NCBI RefSeq assembly: GCF_030733425.1
Contig: NZ_JASHIZ010000016.1
Coordinates: 1 to 64,000 of the forward strand
Length of the DNA: 64,000 nucleotides
DNA from: Roseovarius sp. MMSF_3350
GTDB lineage: Bacteria > Pseudomonadota > Alphaproteobacteria > Rhodobacterales > Rhodobacteraceae
Direction: 5' to 3'
This document shows positions 45,547 to 54,199 of this stretch, in pieces. Under the pieces are notes generated by a model, which saw only the letters and a program-made list of their open reading frames with translations, did not search any database and was not told the origin of the DNA. The position numbers and the translations under genes were made by a program. Position 1 is the first letter of the stretch; every line of letters starts with the position of its first letter.

Positions 45547-46217
45547 CGGGCGTACGCCTTGTTCAGCCGGGTTTCCAGGGCTTTCTGCCCCTGGTTCAGC
45601 GCCTCGACCATGACCCAGTAGATCACCGCCACCACGAGAAAAGCTTCGAAGTAGAGGAAGCTGCCGGCGGCTTCCTTCTGCGCGGCGCCCATCATCTCGG
45701 TCACGCCGAGGGTAAAGGCCAGAGAGGTCCCCTTGAGCATGTCGATGAAGTAGTTGACCAGCGTCGGCGCTGCCACACGCGCGGCCTGCGGCAGGACGAT
45801 GCGCTGCATCAGCTGTCGCTGGGTCATGCCGACGGATTGGGCCGCTTCCCACTGGCTGCGGTCGACACCGACAATGGCGGCGCGGATCGATTCCGCCATG
45901 TAGGCCGCGAAATGCAGCGTCAGGCCCAGGATTGCCGCCGTCACCCCATCGATCCGGGTCAGGACAGGCAGCACCTGTGGCAGCCCGTAATAGAATAGGA
46001 AGAGTTGGACCAGTAGCGGCGTGCCACGGAAGAAGCTGATGAAAAGCATCACCAGCCGGTCCAGGACCGGCACACGAGCCACCCGTTCGACCGCCAGCAG
46101 GGCCGCCAGCACCAGCGCACAGACCATGGCCGCCGATGCCATGGCCAGCGTCAGCGGAACATAACCCAGGATGACCGGCACCAGCCCGAGCATGTACCCG
46201 ATGTCGAGCACCTGCAC
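45543..46217 (-). CDS. Amino-acid ABC transporter permease
   Basis: 224 aa from a GTG at 46217, three bases after the binding-protein stop. About five membrane segments; the ATPase-contact loop is EAAQSVGMTQRQLMQRIVLPQA (about 138-158). FFRGTPLLVQLFLFYYGLPQ near residue 72 is the typical His/Glu permease block. It forms an inner-membrane channel, probably as a homodimer. Confidence 0.92.
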   Translation of the reverse strand: MQVLDIGYMLGLVPVILGYVPLTLAMASAAMVCALVLAALLAVERVARVPVLDRLVMLFISFFRGTPLLVQLFLFYYGLPQVLPVLTRIDGVTAAILGLTLHFAAYMAESIRAAIVGVDRSQWEAAQSVGMTQRQLMQRIVLPQAARVAAPTLVNYFIDMLKGTSLAFTLGVTEMMGAAQKEAAGSFLYFEAFLVVAVIYWVMVEALNQGQKALETRLNKAYAR

Positions 46218-46220
46218 GGT

Positions 46221-46988
46221 CTACTCCGCCGCAGGCGAGGTGATGTCCGATCCGAACCACTTCTCCGAGATTTCGCTTAGGGTGCCGTCCTCGCGCAGCG
46301 TTGCAAGCGCCGCATCGACCTTGTCGCGCAGAACGCGGCCCTCTTCGTCATCCCGGAACGGCAGGGCATTGCGGATTTCCGAAAAGGGCTCGCCGGCCAG
46401 TTGTAACGGCAGCGGGCTTTCCTTGATCACCTGGGCCGAGGATACCCGGTCCATCACGAAGGCGTCGACGCGGCCAAGCGCGGTGTCCTGCTCGATGTTG
46501 CTTTCGTAGGTCCTGATTTCGACCTCATCGGCAAACGGCAGATCGCGCAGCAATTGTTCGAAGTTCGACCCGAGGTTCACGGCCACGATCTTGCCGCGCA
46601 GGTCCTCGACCCCGGCGATGGCATCATTGCCCTTGCGGGTCACGACCTGGGCGCCGTCGATAACGTAGGGTTCGGTAAAGGCGAATTTCGCCTCCCGCTC
46701 CGGCGTGATGGTGATCTGGTTGGCAATGGTGTCGATACGGCCCGCATCCAGCGCCCCGATTAGCCCGGAAAAGGACATCGTCTCGAACTGGATGTCGAGA
46801 CCGGCCTTCTCGCCCACCGCGTTCATGACATCGACCTCGAACCCTTGCAGCACATCCTGGCGCACGAAGGTGAACGGGAAATAGCCGCCGGACATGCCGA
46901 CGGTCAAAGCGGCGTCCTCGGCCTGGGCCGCGGGGACGGTCGCAACGATGAGCCCGGCCAGAAGGGCGGAGTGAAGGACATTGGTCAT
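46221..46988 (-). CDS. Amino-acid ABC transporter substrate-binding protein
   Basis: 255 aa from the ATG at 46988, with AAGGAG ten bases upstream. A Sec signal peptide ends AAQAED (about residue 24). The mature protein is SBP_bac_3 type: LTVGMSGGYFPFTF near residue 30, GFEVDVMNAVGEKAG near 50 and GRIDTIANQITITPERE near 80, a pattern close to cystine/polar amino-acid binders. It is not closely similar to the binding protein at 21740. It feeds the permease downstream. Confidence 0.9.
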   Translation of the reverse strand: MTNVLHSALLAGLIVATVPAAQAEDAALTVGMSGGYFPFTFVRQDVLQGFEVDVMNAVGEKAGLDIQFETMSFSGLIGALDAGRIDTIANQITITPEREAKFAFTEPYVIDGAQVVTRKGNDAIAGVEDLRGKIVAVNLGSNFEQLLRDLPFADEVEIRTYESNIEQDTALGRVDAFVMDRVSSAQVIKESPLPLQLAGEPFSEIRNALPFRDDEEGRVLRDKVDAALATLREDGTLSEISEKWFGSDITSPAAE

Positions 46989-47332
46989 GGCGGAAGACTC
47001 CTTGGTAACGGCTATGGACGCAGAGATGTCGATCGGTTGGCGCAAACGCAAGAACGCTCCGAAACGAAGGCCGGGCATCCCGGAACGGCGGCAAAACCGG
47101 AATGAAACGTCCGGTTTGGCCCCGCGCCTCGAAATTTGTGCCATGGGACTGTACGGAACCGTGACGTTTGTTCCGAACTTGAGCCATCTTTTCCCGCTGC
47201 CAGACCGGTTCTCAGAGCGGCTATGCATCCCGCGCAACGCAGGTCGGGCGGCGTACGCGACGCGTTGAGAGCGCCCCGGCGAGAAAGACGCCGGTTCGTC
47301 GGGCGCGGACCCGGCTTGATCCCGCTGGCAGG
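46989..47332. other. Intergenic region upstream of the second ABC operon
   Basis: About 344 bp between the ABC operon start and the end of the dioxygenase-hydrolase fusion gene, all on the minus strand. The frame before the binding protein is open for about 115 codons but lacks family likeness. It should contain the ABC promoter; no gene is supported. Confidence 0.45.
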
Positions 47333-48874
47333 TCATGTGCCCTGTTCAAGCCAGTCAGCGGCCTCGGTGGCGTCCGCGCCGGTCAGCTCATGACCGCCAC
47401 GTACCGTTCGCGTTTCGACATTCGCACCCCGCGCCCTCAGATCATCGGCCAGGGCGGGCGCTTGGCGCGCGTAAACATCGTCCCGCCCATCGAGCATCAG
47501 CACCTGCGCTCCGGAAAGGTCCGCCGCCGGTGGCGTCTCGAGGGCCTGGACGCTACGAAGCAGAACGGCACGGCGCACGGCAGAAGGATAGAGCTGCATC
47601 ACCGCCGCCAGAAAGTTCGCGCCGTTGGAATAGCCGAGGAAGGTAAGCCCGACCGCATCTATTCCGTAGCCGGCCACGGCGCCCTCCACGAATGCCGCGA
47701 ATGCCTCGGCTTCGCTTCGGATATCGGCCTGATCGAACGTGGTGAAGTCGAAGCGCCGGAACCAGCGATTGGTGCCTTCCTCGGTGGCTCGGCCTCGCAC
47801 CCCCAACAGCGTCGCACGCGGGGCGATGCGACGCGCAATCGGCATGAGATCGGCCTCGTATCCACCCGTGCCGTGCAGCAAGACCAGGGTCGTGCCATCC
47901 GGCTGATCCGGCCGGTTGAAACGGTGAACGAAGGGCAGCTTGCGGATGGGGAACCGCTCCTCGCCCGGCAATGAGAACTGCGGCAGCATGACCTCGAGAT
48001 CTTGGGCGCGGCCTGCCTCCTGTGGCGGGAAGAACAGCGTCCGGCCAAGAGCTTCCGGCGCCTCGTCGATCGTCATGCCGGGCCTGTCGGTGGCGTATTC
48101 CAGAAGGATGCCGGCCGGATCGCGAACATAGAGCGACAGGAAATATTTCCTGTCATGGACCTCGGTCGGTCCGTGCTCGCGGAGCGATTGCCGCAGGGAC
48201 CGAACCTCGTCCGCATTCCCGGCCCGGAAGGCCACGTGATCGGGCACGCCCGCCCCGGCGACGGAGGGGACGAAACCCGTCGCGTCGCGCACGTCGACCA
48301 CGTCGGTGTCGGATGTCATGCGGTGCGTCTGGCCCGCGCGTTCGCCGTGGCGGTAGCCGAACCGCGTCAGAAATTCCGCGGTTTGCGCAGCCTTGTCGGT
48401 CAGCAGGGTGACGCCCCGCAAACGGGTGGGTCCCCCTGGAAGCGGCGCGGGCGTCGACAGGTCGACACCAACCAGTTTCACGATCAGCGCGTCGGGATCC
48501 CTGAACCGCAGAACCGGCTCTTCGAATTCGCGCGTCGGCCCCTCGAACGGGACACCGGCCGCAAGCGCTCTCGTCAGCCAGCCGGAGATGGACTGCGGAG
48601 AAACCGCAAGCGCAATCTCCAGCACTTGGCCGATGCCGGTGCGCCCGCGGCCGCTGGCCTCCCAGACCAGGAAGGTCAGAAGGGATCCGGGCCTTCCGAG
48701 CCCGTCGCCGTAGACCAGGTGCAACTGCTCGGCATCCGCATAGCCCGCCGTCCGCTTGACCAGCTTGAGACCAAGGAAGCCGACATAGAAATCGACATTG
48801 GCCTGCACATCGGCGGTGATGCCGGTGACGTGGTGAATTCCGCTGATCATTCCTTCGTCACCACCCGCACTCAC
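47333..48874 (-). CDS. Ring-cleaving dioxygenase (VOC) fused to carboxylesterase
   Basis: 513 aa from GTG 48874, whose GTGA overlaps the GST stop; an ATG at 48850 is an alternative. Residues about 9-300 are a two-module VOC protein like MhqO/ring-cleaving dioxygenases: IHHVTGI, PDHVAFRAG and ILLEYATDRPG give the His-His-Glu metal site. Residues about 310-513 are an alpha/beta hydrolase: VLLHGTGGYEADL, nucleophile in FLGYSNGANFL, acid in DGRDDVYA and His in RGGHELTGAD. In Bacillus, separate mhqO and mhqD products carry out related quinone/hydroquinone detoxification; here they are joined. Confidence 0.85.
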   Translation of the reverse strand: MSAGGDEGMISGIHHVTGITADVQANVDFYVGFLGLKLVKRTAGYADAEQLHLVYGDGLGRPGSLLTFLVWEASGRGRTGIGQVLEIALAVSPQSISGWLTRALAAGVPFEGPTREFEEPVLRFRDPDALIVKLVGVDLSTPAPLPGGPTRLRGVTLLTDKAAQTAEFLTRFGYRHGERAGQTHRMTSDTDVVDVRDATGFVPSVAGAGVPDHVAFRAGNADEVRSLRQSLREHGPTEVHDRKYFLSLYVRDPAGILLEYATDRPGMTIDEAPEALGRTLFFPPQEAGRAQDLEVMLPQFSLPGEERFPIRKLPFVHRFNRPDQPDGTTLVLLHGTGGYEADLMPIARRIAPRATLLGVRGRATEEGTNRWFRRFDFTTFDQADIRSEAEAFAAFVEGAVAGYGIDAVGLTFLGYSNGANFLAAVMQLYPSAVRRAVLLRSVQALETPPAADLSGAQVLMLDGRDDVYARQAPALADDLRARGANVETRTVRGGHELTGADATEAADWLEQGT

Positions 48875-49491
48875 GCCGCGGCCTCGCGGCCGAGAACCTT
48901 CTGCACGGCGGGATCGGCGGCGATCCGGTCATGCAGCGCCTGCACGGCCGGGAAGTCCTGCAGCCCACCCGGCAGGAGTTTCGCCCCCCAGCGGATCATC
49001 GGAAAGGCATAGGCGTCGATCACCGATCGGCCACCTTCCAGGATGTAGTCCCGCCCGTCTAGGTGGCGGTTCAGAACACCAAGCTGCTTGGCGGCCAGCT
49101 TGTGCCCGGCATCAGCCACCGCCTGCCGGGCCGCATCGCTCTTGTCGGTCGTGTAACGGTAGGGCATGAAGATCGGCCAGAACGAGGCATGAAGATCCGA
49201 GGTGAGGAAGGCCGACCAGCGATGCGCCTCGGCCTTCGCGCGGAGGGTGTCGCCGCCCGACAGTCCGGCCTCCGGGTGCTTCTGGCCCAGGTAATCGAGG
49301 ATCGCGCCGGCCTGTGTCAACAGCCAGCCATCGTCTTCACGAAAGGTGGGAACCGCACCGGCGGGGTTCACGGCCAGAAGCTCCTTCGAGCCGAACTGCA
49401 CCTTGACCGCCTCGTAGGGGGCGCCGATCCATTCGAGCGCGACGTGCGGGGCCAGCGAGCAGGCATCCGGGACATAGTAAAGTGTGGGCAT
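48871..49491 (-). CDS. Beta-class glutathione S-transferase
   Basis: 206 aa. The N-terminal thioredoxin-like domain has LYYVPDACSLAPH, putting the beta-class Cys at residue 11, and GAVPTF then LLTQAGAILDYLGQ as the glutathione site. The helical C-terminal domain fills residues 90-206. It conjugates glutathione to electrophiles. AAGGAA lies six bases before the ATG. It overlaps the dioxygenase-hydrolase start by four bases and follows the MFS gene by 57 bp, so the three are probably co-expressed. Confidence 0.92.
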   Translation of the reverse strand: MPTLYYVPDACSLAPHVALEWIGAPYEAVKVQFGSKELLAVNPAGAVPTFREDDGWLLTQAGAILDYLGQKHPEAGLSGGDTLRAKAEAHRWSAFLTSDLHASFWPIFMPYRYTTDKSDAARQAVADAGHKLAAKQLGVLNRHLDGRDYILEGGRSVIDAYAFPMIRWGAKLLPGGLQDFPAVQALHDRIAADPAVQKVLGREAAA

Positions 49492-49548
49492 GGTGTTTCC
49501 TTTTTGAGTACTGGTTGCGGGCATCGCTGTCTATGGGGCCGCCACAGG

Positions 49549-51180
49549 TCATGATGGCCGTAAAAGGTGCCGGACCACCGGTTGTCTGCCGCCCAGCTGA
49601 TATTTTAGCAGTATTTCCTGATCCAGCTGATCGGCGCGGGTCACGCGCGCATGCTGGCGCTGGTGCTCGACCCAACTCTCCACGACGAATGTCTCGACGA
49701 CCCGCCCCGGCTCGGCCATGTCCTCCCAGACGTCCCAGCGGATCGCGCCGTCGCGCTGTCGGACAGACTTGAAGCGGCGCAAGGCCGTAACGAATTCGGC
49801 CAGCCGCGCGGGCTCGACATGATATTCGATCTCGATCATGACCGGGCCGCGGTCGTCGTCCGGCTGCACGGAAACGACCGGCTCCGCCCAATGGTGCGAC
49901 GGCGCGAGATCGGCGGCCGAACCGCGGGGCAGCCGCCAGCGGATTGCAATGACCGCCGCGCAAGCCTGCCCAACGCCGGCAATCACCAGGGCTGTGGCGA
50001 CGCTGGTGCCAGAGGCAAGCATACCCCACAGGACACTGCCACAGGTCATAGCTCCCTGAAACGTCAGCAGATAGACCGCCAACGCCCGCGCCTTGACCCA
50101 GCCCGGCGAGGCCATGTGCGCGGCGAGATTCAGCGACGTCAGCATCCCGATCCAGCCCAGCCCGGCCATGAAGAGGACCGGGCCGGCAACCCAGGCATGG
50201 GTGGACAGAGCAAGCGCCAGCGTCGACAGCGCAAAGAGCAGTGTCGCCGCAACGGACAACGGATTGGCGGAAACGCGCGTCCGCACGCGTTTCAGCAGGA
50301 TCGCACCTGCGACCGCTCCCGCGCCCATGCAGCCAAGCAGCACACCATATCCCGCGGCATCGAGACCGAGGCCGTGCCGCGCGATCAGCGGCAGCATCGC
50401 CCAGAGGGCACTGCCGAAGAGAAAGAACCCCACCGCCCGGACCAGCACCAGGCGCATGGCGGGGGAATGGCGGGTATAGCGGTAACCGGCCTTCAGGGCG
50501 CCGAAGAAATGCTCGGGGGGCAGGGTATGTACGGTACTGGGGCGCTTCCAGATGAACAGCACCGCCAGCACGCCCAGCACCGAAAGCGCATTTAGCGCAA
50601 AGACGGCCGGGATTCCTGCAAGGGCGACGATGATCCCCCCGAGCGCCGGACCCACCGCGCGCGAGATGTTGACGCCCAGACTGTTCAGCGCAATGGCGTC
50701 CGGCAGCGCCTGCCGGCCCACGAGTTCCGGTACGATCGCCTGAAACACCGGCGCGCTAAGCGCCGCCGCCATGCCGAGCAGGAACGTCGTCGCCAGCAGG
50801 ATCCCCGGAGAGACGAGGCCCCAGGCCGTCAGGATCGCCAGCGTCAGCGCCGCACACAGGCCAAGCAACTGCGCCGACAGCAGCATCCTGCGCCGGTCCA
50901 CGATGTCGGCCAGCGCACCGGCCGGCAGCGCGAGAAGGAACATCGGCAGCGTCGTCGCGGTCTGCACCAAAGCAACCAGCAGCGGGCTCGGCGACAGCGA
51001 GGTCATCAGCCACCCGGCGCCCACATCATGCATCCATGTGCCGACATTCGACACGATCGTCGCGATCCAGAGCGCCCGGAAGACCGGGTAGCTCAGCGGG
51101 TTCCCGGATTTGTCCCCCTCCAAAGGCCGCTCAACCACGGCGATGTCCGGTCTGCGGGACGCCGCGCGTTCCGTCCGCAT
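49549..51180 (-). CDS. MFS exporter with C-terminal monooxygenase-like domain
   Basis: 543 aa from the ATG at 51180, with AAGGA five bases upstream; it overlaps the XapX gene by about 50 bp (a GTG at 51138 would reduce that to 8 bp). Residues 30-420 form an MFS_3 (EntS-like) transporter of about 12 helices; AVGPALGGIIVALAG is a conserved helix. Residues about 430-543 are cytoplasmic and look like an antibiotic-monooxygenase/ABM-type ferredoxin-like fold (IEIEYHVEPARLAEFVTALR). Such extended MFS_3 proteins are known. Likely exports a toxic or secreted small molecule. Confidence 0.85.
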   Translation of the reverse strand: MRTERAASRRPDIAVVERPLEGDKSGNPLSYPVFRALWIATIVSNVGTWMHDVGAGWLMTSLSPSPLLVALVQTATTLPMFLLALPAGALADIVDRRRMLLSAQLLGLCAALTLAILTAWGLVSPGILLATTFLLGMAAALSAPVFQAIVPELVGRQALPDAIALNSLGVNISRAVGPALGGIIVALAGIPAVFALNALSVLGVLAVLFIWKRPSTVHTLPPEHFFGALKAGYRYTRHSPAMRLVLVRAVGFFLFGSALWAMLPLIARHGLGLDAAGYGVLLGCMGAGAVAGAILLKRVRTRVSANPLSVAATLLFALSTLALALSTHAWVAGPVLFMAGLGWIGMLTSLNLAAHMASPGWVKARALAVYLLTFQGAMTCGSVLWGMLASGTSVATALVIAGVGQACAAVIAIRWRLPRGSAADLAPSHHWAEPVVSVQPDDDRGPVMIEIEYHVEPARLAEFVTALRRFKSVRQRDGAIRWDVWEDMAEPGRVVETFVVESWVEHQRQHARVTRADQLDQEILLKYQLGGRQPVVRHLLRPS

Positions 51181-51421
51181 CGGCGTCCTTCGACGAGCCG
51201 TCCCGGACGGGATGCGCAAAGGTCTTCGCGTGCAGGGCCGACTGCACGACGCTTGCGTGGCCCTTCAGCCACTGAACGCCCGCTTCACCGGCAAGCATGC
51301 CCAGAAGCCCCAGCAGCGCGATGATCGGCGGCGCGGGCGAACGGACGGAAATGAGGCCATAGATCACGCCGATGGCGAGACCGGCGGCCAGCGAAAGGAT
51401 ATAGGGGTGCAAGGGGCTCAT
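51131..51421 (-). CDS. XapX domain protein (copy A)
   Basis: 96 aa. Two hydrophobic segments form the XapX (DUF1427) signature: LSLAAGLAIGVIYGLISVRSPAPP and ALLGLLGMLAGE. A polar C-terminal tail follows. The family is small and its role unknown; the name comes from xanthosine permease-associated context. It heads the MFS-GST-dioxygenase run and overlaps the MFS start. A paralogue at 55015-55260 shares the membrane part (SPAPPIIALLGLLGML). Confidence 0.82.
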   Translation of the reverse strand: MSPLHPYILSLAAGLAIGVIYGLISVRSPAPPIIALLGLLGMLAGEAGVQWLKGHASVVQSALHAKTFAHPVRDGSSKDADADGTRGVPQTGHRRG

Positions 51422-51604
51422 AAGTCTCTCCTGAGGATCAGGTCAATGTCACGTTAACGGATTGCCGTCTGTCACGCGGCGCAGATGCTGCCGCGAAGGT
51501 TCCGATCTTGCGGCCTTCCCCGCCTTTGCCGAAGACCATAAGGCAGCCGGGCTGGGCGTTGTTCTGGCGCAGTCTGTCTTGCCGTTGTCCCGCGATACCG
51601 GTCG
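51422..51604. other. Intergenic region
   Basis: Upstream of the XapX gene and downstream of DJ-1 copy 2. A direct-repeat block begins at 51605. No gene is supported; the promoter of the XapX-MFS-GST run probably lies here. Confidence 0.4.
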
Positions 51605-52407
51605 GGGCTGCTGACCGCGGCGAAGCCGAAGCTCTGCCGCGGTCGACGGGCGCTTGGTCGATTTGACGCAAAGGCAATCAACCGGCCGTTTGGCGCTCTG
51701 CAAGCGCCTCGATAAGCCGCGCGGCTGCCTCGGCCGAAGAGGCCGGGTTCTGTCCGGTGATCAGCAGACCGTCCCGTACCACGAACGAGGCCCAGTCAGG
51801 GCCGTTCACGAACGCGCCGCCCTTGGCTTTCAGCGTGTCCTCGACCAGGTAGGGAACAACCTCGGTCAGGCCCACACCGGCCTCTTCCGAATTGGTAAAG
51901 CCCGTGACGTCGCGGCCTTCGACCAGCGGTCGACCGTCACTGCCCTTGACGTCGCGCAGCACGCCGGGAGCGTGACAGACCAGCGCAAGGGGCTTGCCCG
52001 CCGAGTGGAATGCCTCGATCAGCGCCACCGAGTCCGCGTCTTCGGTCAGATCCCAGAGCGGGCCATGGCCACCGGGATAGAACACGGTGTCATAGTCGCC
52101 TTCGTTCACGTCGGCGAGCTTCACCGTCGCGGCAAGCGCCGCGTTGGCTTCGGCATCTGCCTCGAAGCGGCGGGTGTGGTCCGTCTGGAAATCGGGCGAA
52201 TTGCTGACCGGATCCAGTGGCGGCCGTCCGCCCTTGGGAGACGCCAGGCAGATTTCGGCGCCCGCGTCCTTGAAGGTATAATAAGGCGCGGCAAGCTCCT
52301 CGAGCCAGAAGCCGGTCTTGCGGCCGGTGTCGCCGAGTTCGTCATGCGACGTCAGTATCATCAGAACTTTCATGTCTCTTTTCCTTTTCTGTCGTTTGCT
52401 TCGGTTG
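51605..52407. repeat. Direct duplicate, copy 2 (DJ-1/PfpI gene)
   Basis: Same orientation and length as 19826-20628, with about nine mismatches. Left flank diverges at once; right flank diverges after TTCGGTTG (52400-52407), before any operator. The 9-bp GC-rich hairpin is repeated at 51613-51644. Confidence 0.92.
51678..52373 (-). CDS. DJ-1/PfpI (Hsp31-like) protein, copy 2
   Basis: 231 aa, with reactive Cys133 in ALVCHAPGVL. It differs from copy 1 at T42C, H68R and A124S, so copy 2 gains a second cysteine near the fold core. Ribosome site and 34 bp upstream are shared with copy 1, but the NemR-like operator is not. It sits 85 bp after the broken dioxygenase, behind pirin, so it may now be transcribed with that operon. 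Likely removes reactive aldehydes. Confidence 0.9.
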   Translation of the reverse strand: MKVLMILTSHDELGDTGRKTGFWLEELAAPYYTFKDAGAEICLASPKGGRPPLDPVSNSPDFQTDHTRRFEADAEANAALAATVKLADVNEGDYDTVFYPGGHGPLWDLTEDADSVALIEAFHSAGKPLALVCHAPGVLRDVKGSDGRPLVEGRDVTGFTNSEEAGVGLTEVVPYLVEDTLKAKGGAFVNGPDWASFVVRDGLLITGQNPASSAEAAARLIEALAERQTAG

Positions 52408-52458
52408 AGCGAAGGCCTCCCGAGACGTGGTGGCCGATCCCGGATCCCGGACCCGGCG

Positions 52459-53009
52459 TCACGCTGACTCCGAAAGCGGCGGAAGCAGGCGCTCGATCCG
52501 CGCCCGGTCCGGCTCGTAGCGGTCCGGCAGCATCAGGTTGCGGCCCAGCGCCGCCTCAGGCTCGTCGATGGCAAAGCCCGGCGGATCAGCGGCGATCTCG
52601 AAAAGCACGCCGCCCGGCTCGCGGAAGTAAATCGCCGTGAAATACTGACGGTCGATGACCGGCGTTACGGCAATCCCGGCGGCACGCAGACGGTCCCGCC
52701 ATTCGAGTTGCTCCTCCGCGTCGCGCGCGCGGAAGGCGACATGATGGATGGTTCCCGCGCCCGGCCGCCCGATCACGGCGGCATCCTCGCGCAAAAGATC
52801 GACGACGCTGCCCTTTTCCCCGCCTGGCGCTCGCAGACGCAGGCGCGACCCGGTACGGTCGCCGTAATAGAGGTATATGTGCCGGGATCGTCGAAATTGA
52901 CCGTCTTCTTCACCAGTTTCTGACCAAGCCTGCGCGTGTAGAAATCCAGATTGCCCTGCGGGGCGGAACAGACGGCGGTGACATGGTGCAGTCCGGGGAC
53001 GGCGCTCAT
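52459..53009 (-). pseudogene. Ring-cleaving dioxygenase (VOC), frameshifted and internally deleted
   Basis: The N-terminus (from ATG 53009, GLHHVTAVCSAPQGNLDFY and LVKKTVNFDDPGTY) is in one frame. The family continuation (LYYGDRTG, then the second module with HHVAFRARDAEEQLEWRDRL, YFTAIYFREPGGVLFEIA and the C-terminus) is in another. A one-base loss near 52872-52880 (ACATATACCTC for an expected ACATATCACCTC) explains the shift. Total length is 551 bp against about 930 bp for the family, so roughly 110-130 codons between LYYGDRTG and the second module are missing too. It starts inside the pirin stop (ATGA). It is most likely inactive. Confidence 0.85.
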
Positions 53010-53983
53010 CCCTGCAAATCCGCGCTCGCGTCGCGTCCGCCGGTCGCACGTTGCGGCGGATTGGCATTATCGGGCAGCGGAATGAAATCCGACTCGTCTC
53101 CGGGCACCGTCTCGAAACGGCCGCGGCGCCATTCCTCCTTGGCCTGCTCGATGCGCTCGGGGCGCGATGAGACGAAGTTCCACCAGATGTAGCGCGGCCC
53201 CTCCATCGGCTCGCCGCCAAAGAGCATGAGGCGGGCATCGCCAGCGGCCCGCACCACGGCCTCGGCACGCGGGGCGAGGATCAGCAGGGTGCCGGGCTCA
53301 TGGGATGTTCCATCGATCACGACGTGGCCGGACAGGATGTAAAGCGCCCGCTCCTCATGTGTGGCCTCCACCCGGTAGGTGCCGCCCGCCGCCAGCGCGA
53401 TATCGGCATAGAGCGTTTCCGACGCCGTCGCGAGCGGCGAGCGCGCGCCGTGCAGCTCACCCGCGATCAGGCGAAGGTTCAACCCGGTGTCGTCGATCAT
53501 CGGCAGCTCCGCCTCGCCATGGTGGATGAAGGCGGCGTCGGATTCTTCCGCCGCGACCGGCAACGCCATCCAGGTCTGCAAGCCGAAGAGCCGCTGCCCG
53601 GTGCGTTTGAGTTCCGGCGCGGTGCGCTCGGAATGGACGATCCCACGCCCCGCCCGCATCCAGTTCACGGCGCCGGGCTGGATCGTCTGCTCGGTTCCAA
53701 GGCTGTCGCGGTGCAGGATCTCGCCCTCGAGAAGGTAGGTCACCGTGGCCAAGTTGATATGCGGATGCGGCCGCACGTCGATGCCCTGGTCGGTCAGGAA
53801 CTCCGCCGGTCCCATCTGATCGAAGAAGATGAACGGCCCGACCATCTGGCGGGCTGTCGAGGGCAGTGCACGGCGCACGGTCATTTCCCCGAGATCGACG
53901 GCACGAGGCACGATAACGGTTTCGACGGCATCGACGCTCGCGGCGTCACCAAGGGTCGGGTCGGGGCATGGGCTCCAGCTCAT
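53006..53983 (-). CDS. Pirin family protein
   Basis: 325 aa from ATG 53983, with AAGGA nine bases upstream. The metal site of pirin is visible: HPHINLATVTYLLEGEILHRDS (two His near residues 75-77 and one near 94) and RGIVHSE (His/Glu near 117). Pirins are Fe-binding bicupins, some with quercetin 2,3-dioxygenase activity, induced by oxidative stress. Its stop overlaps the start of the dioxygenase pseudogene, so the two were one operon. Enzyme activity cannot be confirmed from sequence. Confidence 0.92.
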   Translation of the reverse strand: MSWSPCPDPTLGDAASVDAVETVIVPRAVDLGEMTVRRALPSTARQMVGPFIFFDQMGPAEFLTDQGIDVRPHPHINLATVTYLLEGEILHRDSLGTEQTIQPGAVNWMRAGRGIVHSERTAPELKRTGQRLFGLQTWMALPVAAEESDAAFIHHGEAELPMIDDTGLNLRLIAGELHGARSPLATASETLYADIALAAGGTYRVEATHEERALYILSGHVVIDGTSHEPGTLLILAPRAEAVVRAAGDARLMLFGGEPMEGPRYIWWNFVSSRPERIEQAKEEWRRGRFETVPGDESDFIPLPDNANPPQRATGGRDASADLQG

Positions 53984-54199
53984 GATTTGGTGTCCTTTCG
54001 GGATGGTTTCAGGGTTACGACCGCCGTAGGGCCGCCAGATGGTATGGGTTCGGCGCATCAGCCGGTGCCGAATGGGTGCCGGCCTATTGCTTCTGCCGCG
54101 TTTCCGTCGCGGTTATGTGTAGGCGAAGAGGCCGGGTCCGGACGTGTCTGGCCGCAACGCAGCCGGCCGCGATTACAGGCGCCGATCCGGACGTCGGGT

